Below, one piece after another: positions 51,010-60,062 of a DNA stretch of 64,000 nt. Positions within the stretch are counted from its first letter, which is position 1. Every line of letters starts with the position of its first letter. The DNA is taken from the NCBI GenBank assembly GCA_000987045.1, contig LAKY01000073.1, positions 21,498 through 85,497 of the forward strand. Direction: 5' to 3'. The DNA is from Clostridiales bacterium PH28_bin88 (GTDB lineage Bacteria > Bacillota > PH28-bin88). The position numbers and the translations under genes are program-made. Below the pieces are notes generated by a model. The model searched no databases and was not told the DNA's origin. It saw nothing but the letters and a program-made list of their open reading frames with translations.

Positions 51010-52257
51010 CTAAGCAGACTCAGTTATTTTGACAACCGAATAACCCAAACGCTGTAATAGTTTAACCGCATGTTGTTCTGACGAAGCTACGAAACCGGGT
51101 TTGCACTGCGACTTCTCATAGAGACTCGGATTGAACAATTCACCGGTTGAAAGCATGTGGTAAATAGCTGTCAACATCATTCGAGCAATGGCGATAATGG
51201 CTCTCTTGTGGCCGCGACGGCGCTTAATCGCTTCATAGCGGGTACGATAGTGCGGGAAGTCTTTATCCTTGATAGCTGCGTTGGCACACTGAACGAGTAA
51301 GGGCTTGATGTAAACGCCAGCACGACTGATGCGAACCGATTTCTTCTTGCCGGCACTCTGATCGTTGGAGGGAGCAAGTCCAGCCCATGAACAAAGGTGC
51401 TTGGCTGAGTGAAAAGCGGCCATATCGGCACCGATTTCAGAGAGAATGACAAGTGCCGAAAGTTGGCTAATACCAGGAACAGACTGGATAATCTTTATAG
51501 CACCGGAATAAGAGACAGCCAAGTGCAGGGCAGTTGCTTCTATCTGAGCGATATAGCTTTTAATAACATCCATGTGGCTTAAACAAAGAGTGATTTTACC
51601 AGCCTGAACTTCGCTAATGGTGCCGTCAATGGCTAAGGCAATATCGTCTTGTTTCTTAAGCATCGAGCCGTGTAAAAGCGGCCGAAAATCAAAGTCCTGA
51701 TCATCAGGATGTTTCAACAAATGCGAAAGAATAGCCGAAGCACTTTTGCCAAAGGTATCGGACACCACACTGGAAAGCATGATATTAGAAACCGTCAGGG
51801 AGTTTTGCACCCGGTTCTTTTCACTGGACGCAAAGGAAACCAGTTTGGAACGGTAGCGCAGCAAGTCGCGAATTTCGCGAATATCTGCTGGAGGGATGAA
51901 ACTACCTGGGACCAGCCCATGTTTGTGGAGGTCTGCAATCCAAACGGAATCCTTTTTGTCAGTCTTCTTGCCGCGGATCGCCTTGACATACTTCGGATGT
52001 GCCAGGGTGATCCGGCAGGAAGGTTCCAGGATGTTGTAGACAGGAATCCAGTACTTGCCAGTGGACTCCATGCAGACATGCACACACTGATTATTTGAGA
52101 GCCACAGCGCTAAAGCTCTAAGATCTCGGGTAAAGGTGGAAAAGCGTTTGGTTTGGTAGGTTGTGATATTTTCGCGATCAGTGGTCGCGATGGTAGCAAC
52201 GACGAAAGTTTTGTGCACGTCGATGCCGCAACAGATAGGGTACACAATTTTGAGCAT
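51010..52257 (-). CDS. IS110-family transposase
   Basis: About 415 residues. The DEDD (RuvC-like) N-terminal domain has GIDVHKTFV, HVCMESTGKYW and KTDKKDSVWIADL. The C-terminal Tnp_20 domain has SVPGISQLSALVILSEIGAD and GLAPSNDQSAGKKKSVRISR, with the Ser nucleophile region. The start is ATG 52257 (MLKIVYPICCGIDVHK) behind GAGAGAGGGAGTGTTT; the track start at 52323 is a shadow. IS110 transposases use a bridge RNA encoded in a non-coding end. The length is normal and no frameshift is seen, so it may be active. Confidence 0.92.
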   Translation of the reverse strand: MLKIVYPICCGIDVHKTFVVATIATTDRENITTYQTKRFSTFTRDLRALALWLSNNQCVHVCMESTGKYWIPVYNILEPSCRITLAHPKYVKAIRGKKTDKKDSVWIADLHKHGLVPGSFIPPADIREIRDLLRYRSKLVSFASSEKNRVQNSLTVSNIMLSSVVSDTFGKSASAILSHLLKHPDDQDFDFRPLLHGSMLKKQDDIALAIDGTISEVQAGKITLCLSHMDVIKSYIAQIEATALHLAVSYSGAIKIIQSVPGISQLSALVILSEIGADMAAFHSAKHLCSWAGLAPSNDQSAGKKKSVRISRAGVYIKPLLVQCANAAIKDKDFPHYRTRYEAIKRRRGHKRAIIAIARMMLTAIYHMLSTGELFNPSLYEKSQCKPGFVASSEQHAVKLLQRLGYSVVKITESA

Positions 52258-52314
52258 AAACACTCCCTCTCTCAGATGGTATAGTGGTCGCACAAGCATT
52301 GACTGCTCGCCCTC

Positions 52315-52337
52315 TATAAACAAAGGAGTTGTTTATA
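52315..52337. other. Palindrome beside the intron insertion site
   Basis: TATAAACAA, loop AGGAG, TTGTTTATA, a perfect 9-bp stem, 16 bases before the group II intron's first base, and 58 bases upstream of the IS110 transposase start on the other strand. Bacterial introns of several classes insert next to hairpins, and IS110 ends can carry structured RNA, so it may belong to either. Confidence 0.55.
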
Positions 52338-52847
52338 CAAAGATAAATCTACGGTGCGCCAAGAAGGTTATGTAGTCGAGTGGGTGCGAATCCCACCTGG
52401 GAAAGGCCTAGCCAGCCACCAGTAGCGAGTCTTGGGAACTACTGAGTAATCAGTGGGACTAAGCGTAGACAGCGAGGTAGTAGGCCGAAAGCGAAAGCTG
52501 AAGGGATTGAGCCCCGAAATCATAAATTGGGAGGGCCGATGCTGTCGTAGAAGCATAAGGCAACACAGCGACCGCCGCAATGGCAAGGAGGTCAATGCAT
52601 CCCCGGGGTCAGAGACCTTGGCATGCTACACAATGCGATTGCATGACAACTTGGGAGATCCCCGCCGCCCTTCCGCAAGGGAGTATGACGGACAAGTGAT
52701 AAACACGAGGAAGTCAAACGGTTTAAGGCGGGGAAGTCGGATTGCTTCATAGTACCGATGAAAACTGGGAAAGCCAGCGGAGGGAAGGGAGCAACATGGT
52801 ATCAATCTTGTTAGGGAGACATTCACACACTAGGAGGTGACGAAGGA

Positions 52848-54176
52848 ATGGAACCAGAACTGACAAGAATAGCGGAACCCACCAAAGGACAAGCGAAGCC
52901 GCGATTGACATCGCTGATACATCTCATTAATGCGGAGATGTTGAAAGCATGCCACGCGGAGCTCAAGGGCAACAAAGCAGTCGGAGTCGACAAGGTGACC
53001 AAAGAAGAATATGGGCAGAACCTGGATGCAAACATCGAGGATTTGCTGGGTCGCATGAAACGATGGGCATATCGACCGCTACCCGTACGACGCACGTATA
53101 TACCCAAAGCTGGAACAGACAAGATGAGACCGTTAGGGATACTCGCCTACGAGGACAAGCTGGTGCAAATGGCGGTCAGTAAGATACTGAACGGCATTTA
53201 CGAGGAGGAATTCCTAGACAATTCGTTTGGATTCCGACCGGGAAGAGGCCAACACGATGCGCTGAAACTGCTGGATTGGCTAATCGCCAATAAACCAGTC
53301 AACTACATTGTCGATGCCGATATCAAAGGGTTCTTTGACAATGTGGACCACGACTGGGTGATGAAGTTTCTAGGGCATCGAATAGCGGACACCAACCTGC
53401 TACGACTAATAAAGCGGTTTCTAATAGCGGGCATCATGGAAGATGGTCAGCTCCAGAAATCGGAAGTCGGCGTACCGCAAGGCGGCAATATCTCGCCGAT
53501 TTTATCGAACATATATTTGCATTATGCGTTAGACCTTTGGTTTGAAAAGGTGGTACGGAAAAGGTGCAAAGGAGCGGCATACATCGTCCGCTTTGCGGAC
53601 GACTTCGCATGTTGCTTCGAGTACAAAGAAGATGCGGAAGCCTTCCTCGGCCTACTGACAGAGCGACTAGCAGAATTCAAGCTGGAAGTGGCCGTGGAAA
53701 AGACGAAGATTTTAGCCTTTGGGCGAAGAGCGCACGCAGAGGCAAGGCGAGAAGGGAAGACCACCCATGGCACATTCGACTTCCTCGGTTTCACCCACTA
53801 CTGTAGCAAAAGCAGACATGGAAGATTCCGAGCAAAACGCCAAACGAGTAAAAAGAAGTTGAGGGCGAAGCTGGCCGAATTCACGGAGTGGATCAAGAAG
53901 AACCGCCATATGCCGATGCATGAAATCATGAAAATGGTGGAGAGCAAACTGAGAGGGCATTATCTTTACTACGGGATTACAGATAATTACCAAGCCATGA
54001 ACCGATACAAAAGAGCGGTAATTCGACTCTTGTTCAAGTGGTTAAATCTGCGTAGCCAAAAGAGAAGCTATACCTGGGAGCAGTTCAACAAAATAATCGA
54101 ACGCTTCAAGCTACCCAATCCCAAAGTAATGATAACGATATGGGAGCTAAGACTACCCTCTCTGTATATACCGTGA
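52848..54176 (+). CDS. ltrA: Group II intron reverse transcriptase/maturase
   Basis: 442 residues. RT motifs are intact: NSFGFRPGRGQHDA, YIVDADIKGFFDNVDHDW, GVPQGGNISPILSNI and the active site VRFADDF. The C-terminal X/maturase domain follows. No HNH endonuclease domain is present, typical of several bacterial intron lineages. It would help the intron splice and drive its return to DNA. RBS is AGGAGG before ATG 52848. The frame is intact. Confidence 0.95.
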   Translation: MEPELTRIAEPTKGQAKPRLTSLIHLINAEMLKACHAELKGNKAVGVDKVTKEEYGQNLDANIEDLLGRMKRWAYRPLPVRRTYIPKAGTDKMRPLGILAYEDKLVQMAVSKILNGIYEEEFLDNSFGFRPGRGQHDALKLLDWLIANKPVNYIVDADIKGFFDNVDHDWVMKFLGHRIADTNLLRLIKRFLIAGIMEDGQLQKSEVGVPQGGNISPILSNIYLHYALDLWFEKVVRKRCKGAAYIVRFADDFACCFEYKEDAEAFLGLLTERLAEFKLEVAVEKTKILAFGRRAHAEARREGKTTHGTFDFLGFTHYCSKSRHGRFRAKRQTSKKKLRAKLAEFTEWIKKNRHMPMHEIMKMVESKLRGHYLYYGITDNYQAMNRYKRAVIRLLFKWLNLRSQKRSYTWEQFNKIIERFKLPNPKVMITIWELRLPSLYIP

Positions 54177-54189
54177 ATGGTACTATGAA

Positions 54190-54222
54190 GAGCCGTATGC
54201 GCGAATAGTGCATGTACGGTTC
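54190..54222 (+). ncRNA. Group II intron domain V
   Basis: GAGCCGTATGCGCGAATAGT GCATGTACGGTTC. It pairs GAGCCGTATG with CATGTACGGTTC around a GAAT-type loop and has the conserved AGC near its 5' side. It is 33 bases, one shorter than the usual 34. Confidence 0.85.
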
Positions 54223-54540
54223 TGTGGGGGGGAGCGGCACAAGGACACTATGCCGGTTCAACTAGGACACTGCGCCGAAAGGGGCAGGCACTGGGACAGT
54301 TGCTATGGATAAGGTGTGCGAGGCCGTCTCTCTACCCGACTGGTCGATGCCACACTTATTTGTGCTTGACCGGGCAGAGCGACACATATAAAAATGCGGT
54401 CTCCCCAAATAAGGGTAGGGTGACGCACTCACCTCCCCGTGCTCTGTAGTATACTTGCACGACCAATTAAATAATAGCGCACAGGCAACAATTTTCATGA
54501 CGTTTTGTGCCTGAGCGCAGCGAAAGGAATGGTTATAAAA

Positions 54541-54733
54541 ATGGATGAATACCTTCTTGTTGAACGCTCCCCAACAATAGAAGAGTTTAAAAAATTGCGC
54601 AAGGCGGTTGGATGGAGGACTTTAGAGACTGCAGCCACGGAAATCAGTCTGGGTAATTCCCTGTTCTCGATATGCGTAATACATAACAATGAAGTGATTG
54701 GTTGCGGTAGGGTGGTTGGGGATGGCGGCAAAG
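54541..54733 (+). pseudogene. GNAT acetyltransferase N-terminal fragment
   Basis: From ATG 54541 (behind GAAAGGAATGG): LVERSPTIEEFKKLRKAVGW, then TEISLGNSLFSICVIHNNEV and IGCGRVVGDGG. This is the start of a GNAT family enzyme up to the strand before motif A. The rest of the frame to 54900 (KEAPCQNNKAARC) shows no GNAT sequence. The enzyme would normally have about 140 residues, so it is truncated. Confidence 0.75.
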
Positions 54734-55032
54734 AAGCACCGTGCCAAAACAATAAAGCAGCACGGTGTCCCGAAAACCACATGATAAATACTGGAAGAAT
54801 ACGTCAGAATGCATACAGCGTCAGAGTGTCAACAAGAAATACCGGCGAAAATGCTCTTCAGGCAGCCGTTTTGGTAACCTCATCCAAGGTATTGGCATAG
54901 GATATAGCAAATTGCACGCTAGGAGGTTTGAAGCAGTTACAGATTAAATAAATAAATAAAGAGAAGCATGAAGTAATAAACCATTGCACCAAACACGTGT
55001 TCGACCTAAAATGTTGGTAAGAGGTGGTGTCA

Positions 55033-55224
55033 ATGGAAAACTTGTTAACATCTCACCAGGTAGCAAAACTGTTGAACGTGTGGCCCCATACATTACGCCG
55101 ATGGGAAAAAGAAGGGAAGTTAAAACCCTTGCGCACACCCGGCGGTCACAGACGTTACAACGAGTCCCAGGTGATGGCTCTAATTGGCGAGCAGGAGGTG
55201 GCTGCCTGTGAAAACAACAGTTAG
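55033..55224 (+). CDS. IS607-type N-terminal helix-turn-helix protein
   Basis: 63 residues: LTSHQVAKLLNVWPHTLRRW, EKEGKLKPLRTPGGHRRYNE. This is the MerR-like DNA-binding domain that begins IS607-family serine recombinases. The catalytic resolvase domain is missing. ATG 55033 is used; GAGGTGG lies five bases upstream. It overlaps the TnpB-related gene by 17 bases. It could be a truncated recombinase or a small regulator. Together with its neighbour it marks a degraded element. Confidence 0.72.
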   Translation: MENLLTSHQVAKLLNVWPHTLRRWEKEGKLKPLRTPGGHRRYNESQVMALIGEQEVAACENNS

Positions 55225-55780
55225 AGGCATCATCCTTCAACTCACAGAAGAACAACGAAGTAACCGGCGGGACAACAGCATCGGCGAAACCGCTGCCCTG
55301 GTGGTAGACATGGCACAGCAGTTGAACAGCCTCCTGGCTGTCGAAGACCTGGCCTTCAAAGACGACAAGACAGTAACAGCAAAATTCAACCGGATGAGCC
55401 ACAGCTTTGTCTGGTCCAAGTTCCTGCAGGCCGTGGAGCGGCGGGCAGCCAGGGAAGGGGTGCCATTGGTCAAAGTACCACCGCCGTTCACCACAGTAAT
55501 AGGCATCATGAAATACCAACAGCAGTACGGGATATCCAACCATCAAGCGGCGGCCTATACCATAGCCCGGCGGGGGTTGGGCATCAGCAAAGAAAAAATA
55601 CCAAAGCCCCTGATAGACAGATACATCAAAGACAAAGAGAATTTCTTAAGACTTCCCAACTGGAAGCAGTGGAGCGGAATAAATAGAGCGGCTGCCGCCG
55701 CGATCAAAAAACTAACCAAACAGGAGGTGTATAACCTGGTTTCATGGCAGTACTACAGAAAACAACTGATAGCAGGGTAA
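55208..55780 (+). pseudogene. Internally deleted TnpB-related protein
   Basis: About 190 residues. It starts GTG 55208 behind GGAGGTGG. The first 20 residues (VKTTVRGIILQLTEEQRS) match the N-terminus expected for the family, then it jumps to NSIGETAALVVDMAQQLNSL and LLAVEDLAFKDDKTVTAKFN. HSFVWSKFLQAVERRAAREG and SNHQAAAYTIARRGLGISKE follow, as in IS200/IS605 accessory TnpB-related proteins. About 250 residues in the middle, including the first RuvC Asp, are missing, so it is probably non-catalytic. Its frame is otherwise open. Confidence 0.72.
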
Positions 55781-55839
55781 ACCCTTTGCCATAAAGTTTG
55801 CGGTAAGTACGGCACAGTACACGCGGTGAAAGGCTGCTG

Positions 55840-55930
55840 CCGTACAATTGAGAAGTGAGAGGCGAGAAGTGGGAAGTGAGACATAAGATCTTTTTTCTCA
55901 CTTCTAACCTCACACATCTCACCTCTCAAA
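55840..55930. repeat. AAGTGAGA-type fold-back repeat
   Basis: GAGAAGTGAGAGGCGAGAAG and similar purine-rich units (55849-55882) are followed by TTTTTTCTCACTTCTAACC and CTCACCTCTC, able to fold back. The style is the same as at 3087 but the sequence differs. Confidence 0.6.
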
Positions 55931-55939
55931 TAGGCGGTG

Positions 55940-56115
55940 GGTAACACCCCCTTCCGGGCAGAACGGATAACCGAAAGGTTAACGGCGGCGGTAAGCCACC
56001 CGGAACACAGGCGAGAGCCTGTGGTTCAGCAGTTGAATCCTGTGACACTGCCTCCCGTTAGTCGGCGGGAGAGAAACCTGAATAAATCTGATTTGTTTAG
56101 GTTTTTCAGAAACCA
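55940..56115 (+). ncRNA. Structured RNA-like region (omegaRNA candidate) with terminator
   Basis: It holds several nested inverted repeats: GAACACAGGC GAGA GCCTGTGGTTC, CTCCCG TTAGT CGGCGGGAG, and at the end AAACCTGAATAAATC paired with GATTTGTTTAGGTTTTT, an intrinsic terminator. It follows the TnpB-related gene, where guide RNAs of TnpB elements lie. No protein of note is encoded. I have no covariance evidence. Confidence 0.5.
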
Positions 56116-56124
56116 GGGTATCGA

Positions 56125-56436
56125 ATGTTCCCTATCAACATTGAGGGGCTGTTGCAACGGTTTAAGGAGGAGCTGTTTCGCTCGGCGGAGGAGTTACGCA
56201 GGCAGCAGGTTACCGGGTCTGATCCTCAAGGACAGGTAACCGTTGTGGTCAATGGAATGCTGGAGGTCCAAGCGGTCCGTCTGTCTCCTAATGCATACTG
56301 GCCTGACCGGCAGAGCGCCGAAAAATGCATCCTGGCTTCAATACAAAATGCCCTGGCCGGATCTCGACAAATGATTAAGGCCAGGGCGAAGGAGATCAGT
56401 AAGGGCCTGCCATTGGACCTTTCGGACCTGTTTTAG
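56125..56436 (+). CDS. YbaB/EbfC-family nucleoid-like protein
   Basis: 103 residues with the YbaB pattern: IEGLLQRFKEELFRSAEELR, then the strand pair QVTVVVNGMLEVQAVRLSPN and a final helix. YbaB proteins form dimers and bind DNA loosely. This one is not beside recR or dnaX as usual, and is shorter than EbfC, so it is a paralogue. The start ATG 56125 has only a weak site (CAGGG). It is convergent with the CheY-like gene, stops meeting. Confidence 0.72.
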   Translation: MFPINIEGLLQRFKEELFRSAEELRRQQVTGSDPQGQVTVVVNGMLEVQAVRLSPNAYWPDRQSAEKCILASIQNALAGSRQMIKARAKEISKGLPLDLSDLF

Positions 56437-56849
56437 GTCCCGTGCAGGGGAAGGTAGGAACCAGCGACGGTTGAAGATGAATAGCGAGAGTCCAGCAAAC
56501 TATGCACCGTTTCCAGCACGTCCGTTAGATCAAAGGGTTTACTGATAAAGGCCTGGTAGCTCCCTTCCGGCGGTAGATTCTCCGCGCAGGGTAGGGACCC
56601 TGTGATAATGATTACAGGTATATCCTGGAGCATTGGATCGGAACGCATGGCTTCCACTACTGCCCGCCCGTTCATGCGGGGCATAACGAGGTCGACCAGC
56701 ACGATTTCCGGCACAGGCGCCCGTCTGAGCCGCTCCAGCCCGGACACACCGTTAGGTACTGTAATGACGTTATGCCCTTCTTCACGTAAAACTTCCCGCA
56801 GCACCATGGCAATACCGGGCTCATCTTCGATGACTAATACGCGTGCCAT
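56433..56849 (-). CDS. CheY-like single-domain response regulator
   Basis: About 138 residues. VLVIEDEPGIAMVLREVLRE holds the acidic pair, LVDLVMPRMNG the phospho-acceptor Asp, and FISKPFDL the conserved Lys. There is no output domain. ATG 56849 (MARVLVIE) behind AGAGGGGGA replaces the track start at 56969. The C-terminal tail of about 20 residues (SRYSSSTVAGSY) is extra. Partner kinase is unknown. It stands alone beside rmuC. Confidence 0.9.
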   Translation of the reverse strand: MARVLVIEDEPGIAMVLREVLREEGHNVITVPNGVSGLERLRRAPVPEIVLVDLVMPRMNGRAVVEAMRSDPMLQDIPVIIITGSLPCAENLPPEGSYQAFISKPFDLTDVLETVHSLLDSRYSSSTVAGSYLPLHGT

Positions 56850-56987
56850 GCGGATCCCCCTCTTGCTTGTGGCAAAGGTTTTTGCCGGAAAACGGGCCGG
56901 AGCCGCGAAAATCCGCCACGAATTAGTATAATACACCGCATCAACGAAAAATGTCGTAATCAGGTTCATCCCTTAAAAAATTATTGT

Positions 56988-58460
56988 TTATCCATCCCCG
57001 TCACCGGCAGGCCGGGGAAGCACTGCTAATTCCGCTTGAACGGCTCTCGTGGACCTGTCGATCACCTCCACGGTGTCGATGTCAATTCCCGTTGAGGCCC
57101 CAAGCTCCTTGAATTTCCTGGCGGTAACCAAAACCCTCCCCTCGAAAGAGCCCACGGCTTTGTTATACGCGTCTATCGCCCGGTCCAAACCCTTACGGAT
57201 ATCGGAAAAATGCCCGGCAAGAGTCCGGATACGGTCATACAAAGTATTGCCCAGTTCGCTGATTGCCTGGGCGTTTTGCGCGATTTGCTCCTGCCGCCAG
57301 CCGTAAGCTACAGCCCGCAGCAGGGCGATAAGCGTGGTAGGGGTAGCCAGGATCACGCGCTGATCAACGCCAAACTCTATCAGCCGCGGGTCTTGTTCCA
57401 GGGCCGCACTGAAAAAGGTTTCACCGGGCAAAAAAAGCACCGCGAATTCCGGGGACGGGTTGAACTGGTCCCAGTAGGCCTTGGTGCCCAGCTGTGTAAG
57501 ATGAGAGCGAATCTGGCGCGCATGATCCTTCAGTTTGGCCAGTCTCGTGTTCTCGTCTTGAGCCTCCAGGGCCTCCAGGTAGGCCTGCAGCGGCGCCTTG
57601 GAATCCACGACTATGTTTTTGTTGTTGGGCAGCTTGATGACCAGGTCCGGCCGCAAGCGGCCGTCCTGGGTAGTGACCGATTCCTGTTGCGTAAAGTCGC
57701 AGTACTCGACCATGCCGGCGATTTCGACAACCCGTTTAAGCTGAATCTCACCCCAGCGACCGCGGACCGTGGGAGCGCGCAGCGCCTTCACCAGGTTCGC
57801 GGTCTCACTTTGCAGCTGGGCCTGGGTGGTGGCAAGGGTCTTGACTTGTTCGGTGAGACTGGAATAAGCGCTGGTGCGCGCGATTTCGATCTCCCGGATT
57901 TTATGATCAACCTTCTCCAGGGACTCCTTCAAGGGCTTGACAAGTTCGTCGATGGCCTGCCGGCGCTGCTCCAAGTCGCCCCTGGCACCTTCTTGAAATC
58001 TTTCCAGGGTTGATTTGGCTATCTCCAAAAACGACTGGTTATTGCTTTTGAGCGCCTCGGCGGAAAGCGCCTTAAATGCGTCGGAAAACTTCTGCTGCGC
58101 CTCGTTTAAGAGGGCGAGCTTTTCAGCCGTTGCTTTGCGCTCTTCTTCCAGTTTTGTTTCAAGTTCGGACAGCCTGGCCCTGAGTGAAGTGTTTTCCTCC
58201 TGCATCCTCGCGAGTTGCTCATCTCTTGCCTTTGCTGACGATTCGAGTTCCGGGATGCGGGAGTTTTTTTCTTCCGCCGCGGCCCGTCTTTCGGATTCCG
58301 ATTTCAATTCACTCTTGAGACGGCTGATTTCTTCAACAGCCTTGTCAAAGGAGCCTGTTAACTGTTTTAACTGCTGCTCCTTGGCTATCAGCAAGGCTGC
58401 GAGTCCACCAACCAAAAGTCCGAGTAGCGCAAATATGAATGGAGCAATACCTCCCGTCAC
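56988..58460 (-). CDS. rmuC: DNA recombination protein RmuC
   Basis: 490 residues. An N-terminal membrane helix (about 5-25) is followed by a long coiled coil (30-200) and the RmuC nuclease-like domain (about 230-440): [40 protein letters not shown] and [16 protein letters not shown]. RmuC lowers inversion rates and is thought to be a PD-(D/E)XK-type nuclease linked to the membrane. Length is normal. It is a single gene. Confidence 0.94.
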   Translation of the reverse strand: MTGGIAPFIFALLGLLVGGLAALLIAKEQQLKQLTGSFDKAVEEISRLKSELKSESERRAAAEEKNSRIPELESSAKARDEQLARMQEENTSLRARLSELETKLEEERKATAEKLALLNEAQQKFSDAFKALSAEALKSNNQSFLEIAKSTLERFQEGARGDLEQRRQAIDELVKPLKESLEKVDHKIREIEIARTSAYSSLTEQVKTLATTQAQLQSETANLVKALRAPTVRGRWGEIQLKRVVEIAGMVEYCDFTQQESVTTQDGRLRPDLVIKLPNNKNIVVDSKAPLQAYLEALEAQDENTRLAKLKDHARQIRSHLTQLGTKAYWDQFNPSPEFAVLFLPGETFFSAALEQDPRLIEFGVDQRVILATPTTLIALLRAVAYGWRQEQIAQNAQAISELGNTLYDRIRTLAGHFSDIRKGLDRAIDAYNKAVGSFEGRVLVTARKFKELGASTGIDIDTVEVIDRSTRAVQAELAVLPRPAGDGDG

Positions 58461-58590
58461 CGGTCACCACTTCCCCAGATGAACTTGGCTAAAGTGCCAA
58501 TTAACCATGTTCTATTTCTACACTGCCCGACCCATTCCTGCCCTGGAGGATGGCATCCAGCCACTCTTATCAAGACCTGAAGTGTTTGGT

Positions 58591-59089
58591 TTACTCGCGT
58601 TCGCTCACCACGGTGGCGGTCATATTCCAGCGCAGCTGCTCATCCTGCCGGTCGGGTTTGATGGTGACGGTGTAGGTAGGTCGTATTTCGGCCCTCAATC
58701 TTCAGTGTAACCTCGTCACCCACCTTGATGTCCGGCTCTTCTTTCCGCAAGTCGGTGTTGATCACAATGGCATTCTCATCCTCCGGGAGCAGCCACCGCC
58801 CTTAAAGTACGACGGGCTGCAGCATCCCGGTGGCGGCAGGTGGCCGGTCTATCCCGGTAATCATATTGATCAGCGTGGATTTGCCGCTGCCCGACTTGCC
58901 GATGACGGCCACGAATTCACCGGCATCCACCTGCAGGTCTACCCCGTGGAGCGCGGTAAAGATCCCCGCGGTACTCTCGTACGTTTTCACCACCTGCCGG
59001 AGATCAATGAGATGTTCATTGCCATGCCGGTAGCGCCCATTGGATTCCTTGTTTGAGGATCCATTCCGCTTAAATAAAGTCGCAAGCAT
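58591..59089 (-). pseudogene. Chimeric broken MacB-type ABC gene
   Basis: ATG 59089 (RBS GGGAGGT) starts an ATP-binding protein: [20 protein letters not shown], then Walker [21 protein letters not shown]. After RPP it fuses in frame to MacB/FtsX permease sequence: MLQPVVL, a TAA stop, then GRWLLPEDENAIVINTDLRK and KVGDEVTLKIEG. A further frameshift near 58680 leads to YTVTIKPDRQDEQLRWNM and a final stop at 58591. The ATPase signature, Walker B and all membrane helices are deleted, so nothing functional remains. Confidence 0.78.
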
Positions 59090-59261
59090 AGGTACCTCCC
59101 ATGAGTTCAAAATCCCTATGGCCCCTGCTTGAAAATTACTCTTTTTCAGGGATGCCATCCGTCAAGTAAATACGCAAACATAACCAATAAGTTTCGCTAT
59201 CCCAACCCAAATTAGCCGCTCCTAACAGAGATTTTCGGCATAGGAGTCTACCGATCAGCAA

Positions 59262-59297
59262 AGGGCCACCCGTTAGTCCGGGTAGCCCTTTTGTTTA
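59262..59297. terminator. Bidirectional hairpin terminator
   Basis: GGGCCACCCG, loop TTAGTC-like, CGGGTAGCCC, then TTTTGTTT. It follows the minus-strand fluoride operon and could also serve plus-strand transcripts. Confidence 0.7.
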
Positions 59298-59321
59298 GGT
59301 AATTCATGGCGCTGGGTTTGA

Positions 59322-59660
59322 TTAGCCCGGCTTCCGGTTCCCGGGGATCACCTGGACATCTGCCAGGGTAATGAGCCCCCTGCTAACCATAGCCTGGATC
59401 TCCGGCAACGCCTTTTCAATCTTTTCGGCCTGGTCCACCGCCTCCACGATCACGGGCAGGTCGACAGAAAGGTCCAACAGCCGAGTGGTGTGCAGCCGGT
59501 TTGCCTCTCCGTAACCCTCAACACCACGAATGACTGTAGCCCCGGCAATACCCGCTTCTTTAAGCTTCATCACCAGGGCATGGTAAAGGCTTTTTCCCTG
59601 CCACTGCATCCCTTCCCCAATGTAAATGGTCAAGAGTTTGGCCGGACCCGGGATATTCAA
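59322..59660 (-). CDS. DUF190 protein of the fluoride operon
   Basis: 112 residues: LLTIYIGEGMQWQGKSLYHA, then GIAGATVIRGVEGYGEAN and LPVIVEAVDQAEKIEKALPE. DUF190 proteins have a PII-like ferredoxin fold and commonly accompany crcB. It probably regulates the fluoride channel or binds nucleotides. It is 12 bases downstream of the second crcB and belongs to that operon. Confidence 0.88.
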   Translation of the reverse strand: MNIPGPAKLLTIYIGEGMQWQGKSLYHALVMKLKEAGIAGATVIRGVEGYGEANRLHTTRLLDLSVDLPVIVEAVDQAEKIEKALPEIQAMVSRGLITLADVQVIPGNRKPG

Positions 59661-59672
59661 ATGAACCCCCTC

Positions 59673-60050
59673 CTACGATACCAAATGGATCGAAACCAGT
59701 ATGCCCAACCAGGCCGCTGCAAGGCCAAAGATGACGCTGGATATAATGTAACTCAGGGCGCGAAAGGATTCCCCGTCCTCAACCAGCCTGACGGCTTCAT
59801 AAGAAAAGGTAGAAAAGGTGGTATAAGCCCCTAAAAAGCCGGTGGTCAGCGCCGGACCCAAGTCTCTTCCCAGTACAACCCCATGGGCCAGCAGTCCAAG
59901 GAGGAAGCTCAAAAAGAATGCTCCCGTGATGTTAACCAGCCAGGTCCCCAGCGGGAAAGGGGTGTTGATTTTCTCCGCAGTCACTTTACTGACCACATAA
60001 CGCGTTATAGCACCTAAAGCTCCGCCCATCCCGACCAAGATGTAGTCCAA
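59673..60050 (-). CDS. crcB2: Fluoride channel subunit CrcB (second)
   Basis: 125 residues with four membrane helices. GMGGALGAITRYVVS, NITGAFFLSFLLG and GFLGAYTTFSTFSYEAVRLV are the family motifs (the TTFST turn lines the fluoride path). It forms a dual-topology dimer, and here two subunit genes stand side by side, as in species with heterodimers. It is 12 bases from the first crcB. Confidence 0.94.
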   Translation of the reverse strand: MDYILVGMGGALGAITRYVVSKVTAEKINTPFPLGTWLVNITGAFFLSFLLGLLAHGVVLGRDLGPALTTGFLGAYTTFSTFSYEAVRLVEDGESFRALSYIISSVIFGLAAAWLGILVSIHLVS

Positions 60051-60062
60051 TTGACTCTCCCC

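Larger units (their letters stand above)
52354..54340 (+). mobile_element. Group II intron with reverse transcriptase ORF
   Basis: The 5' boundary GTGCGCC AAGAAGG with a structured leader matches group II introns. The RT gene follows, then domain V at 54190-54222 (GAGCCGTATGCGCGAATAGT and GCATGTACGGTTC). After domain V come a GGGGGGGAGCGGC strand and, about 80 bases later, GCCGTCTCTCTACCCGAC, which pair as the domain VI stem and end near 54340. No second exon junction can be checked. It is in the opposite orientation to the IS110 gene. Domain VI is unusually long. Confidence 0.85.

Noticed and set aside
54302-54388. 28-codon frame MDKVCEAVSLPDW inside and after intron domain VI
   Set aside because: Spans the intron end, has no ribosome site, and needs unspliced RNA.
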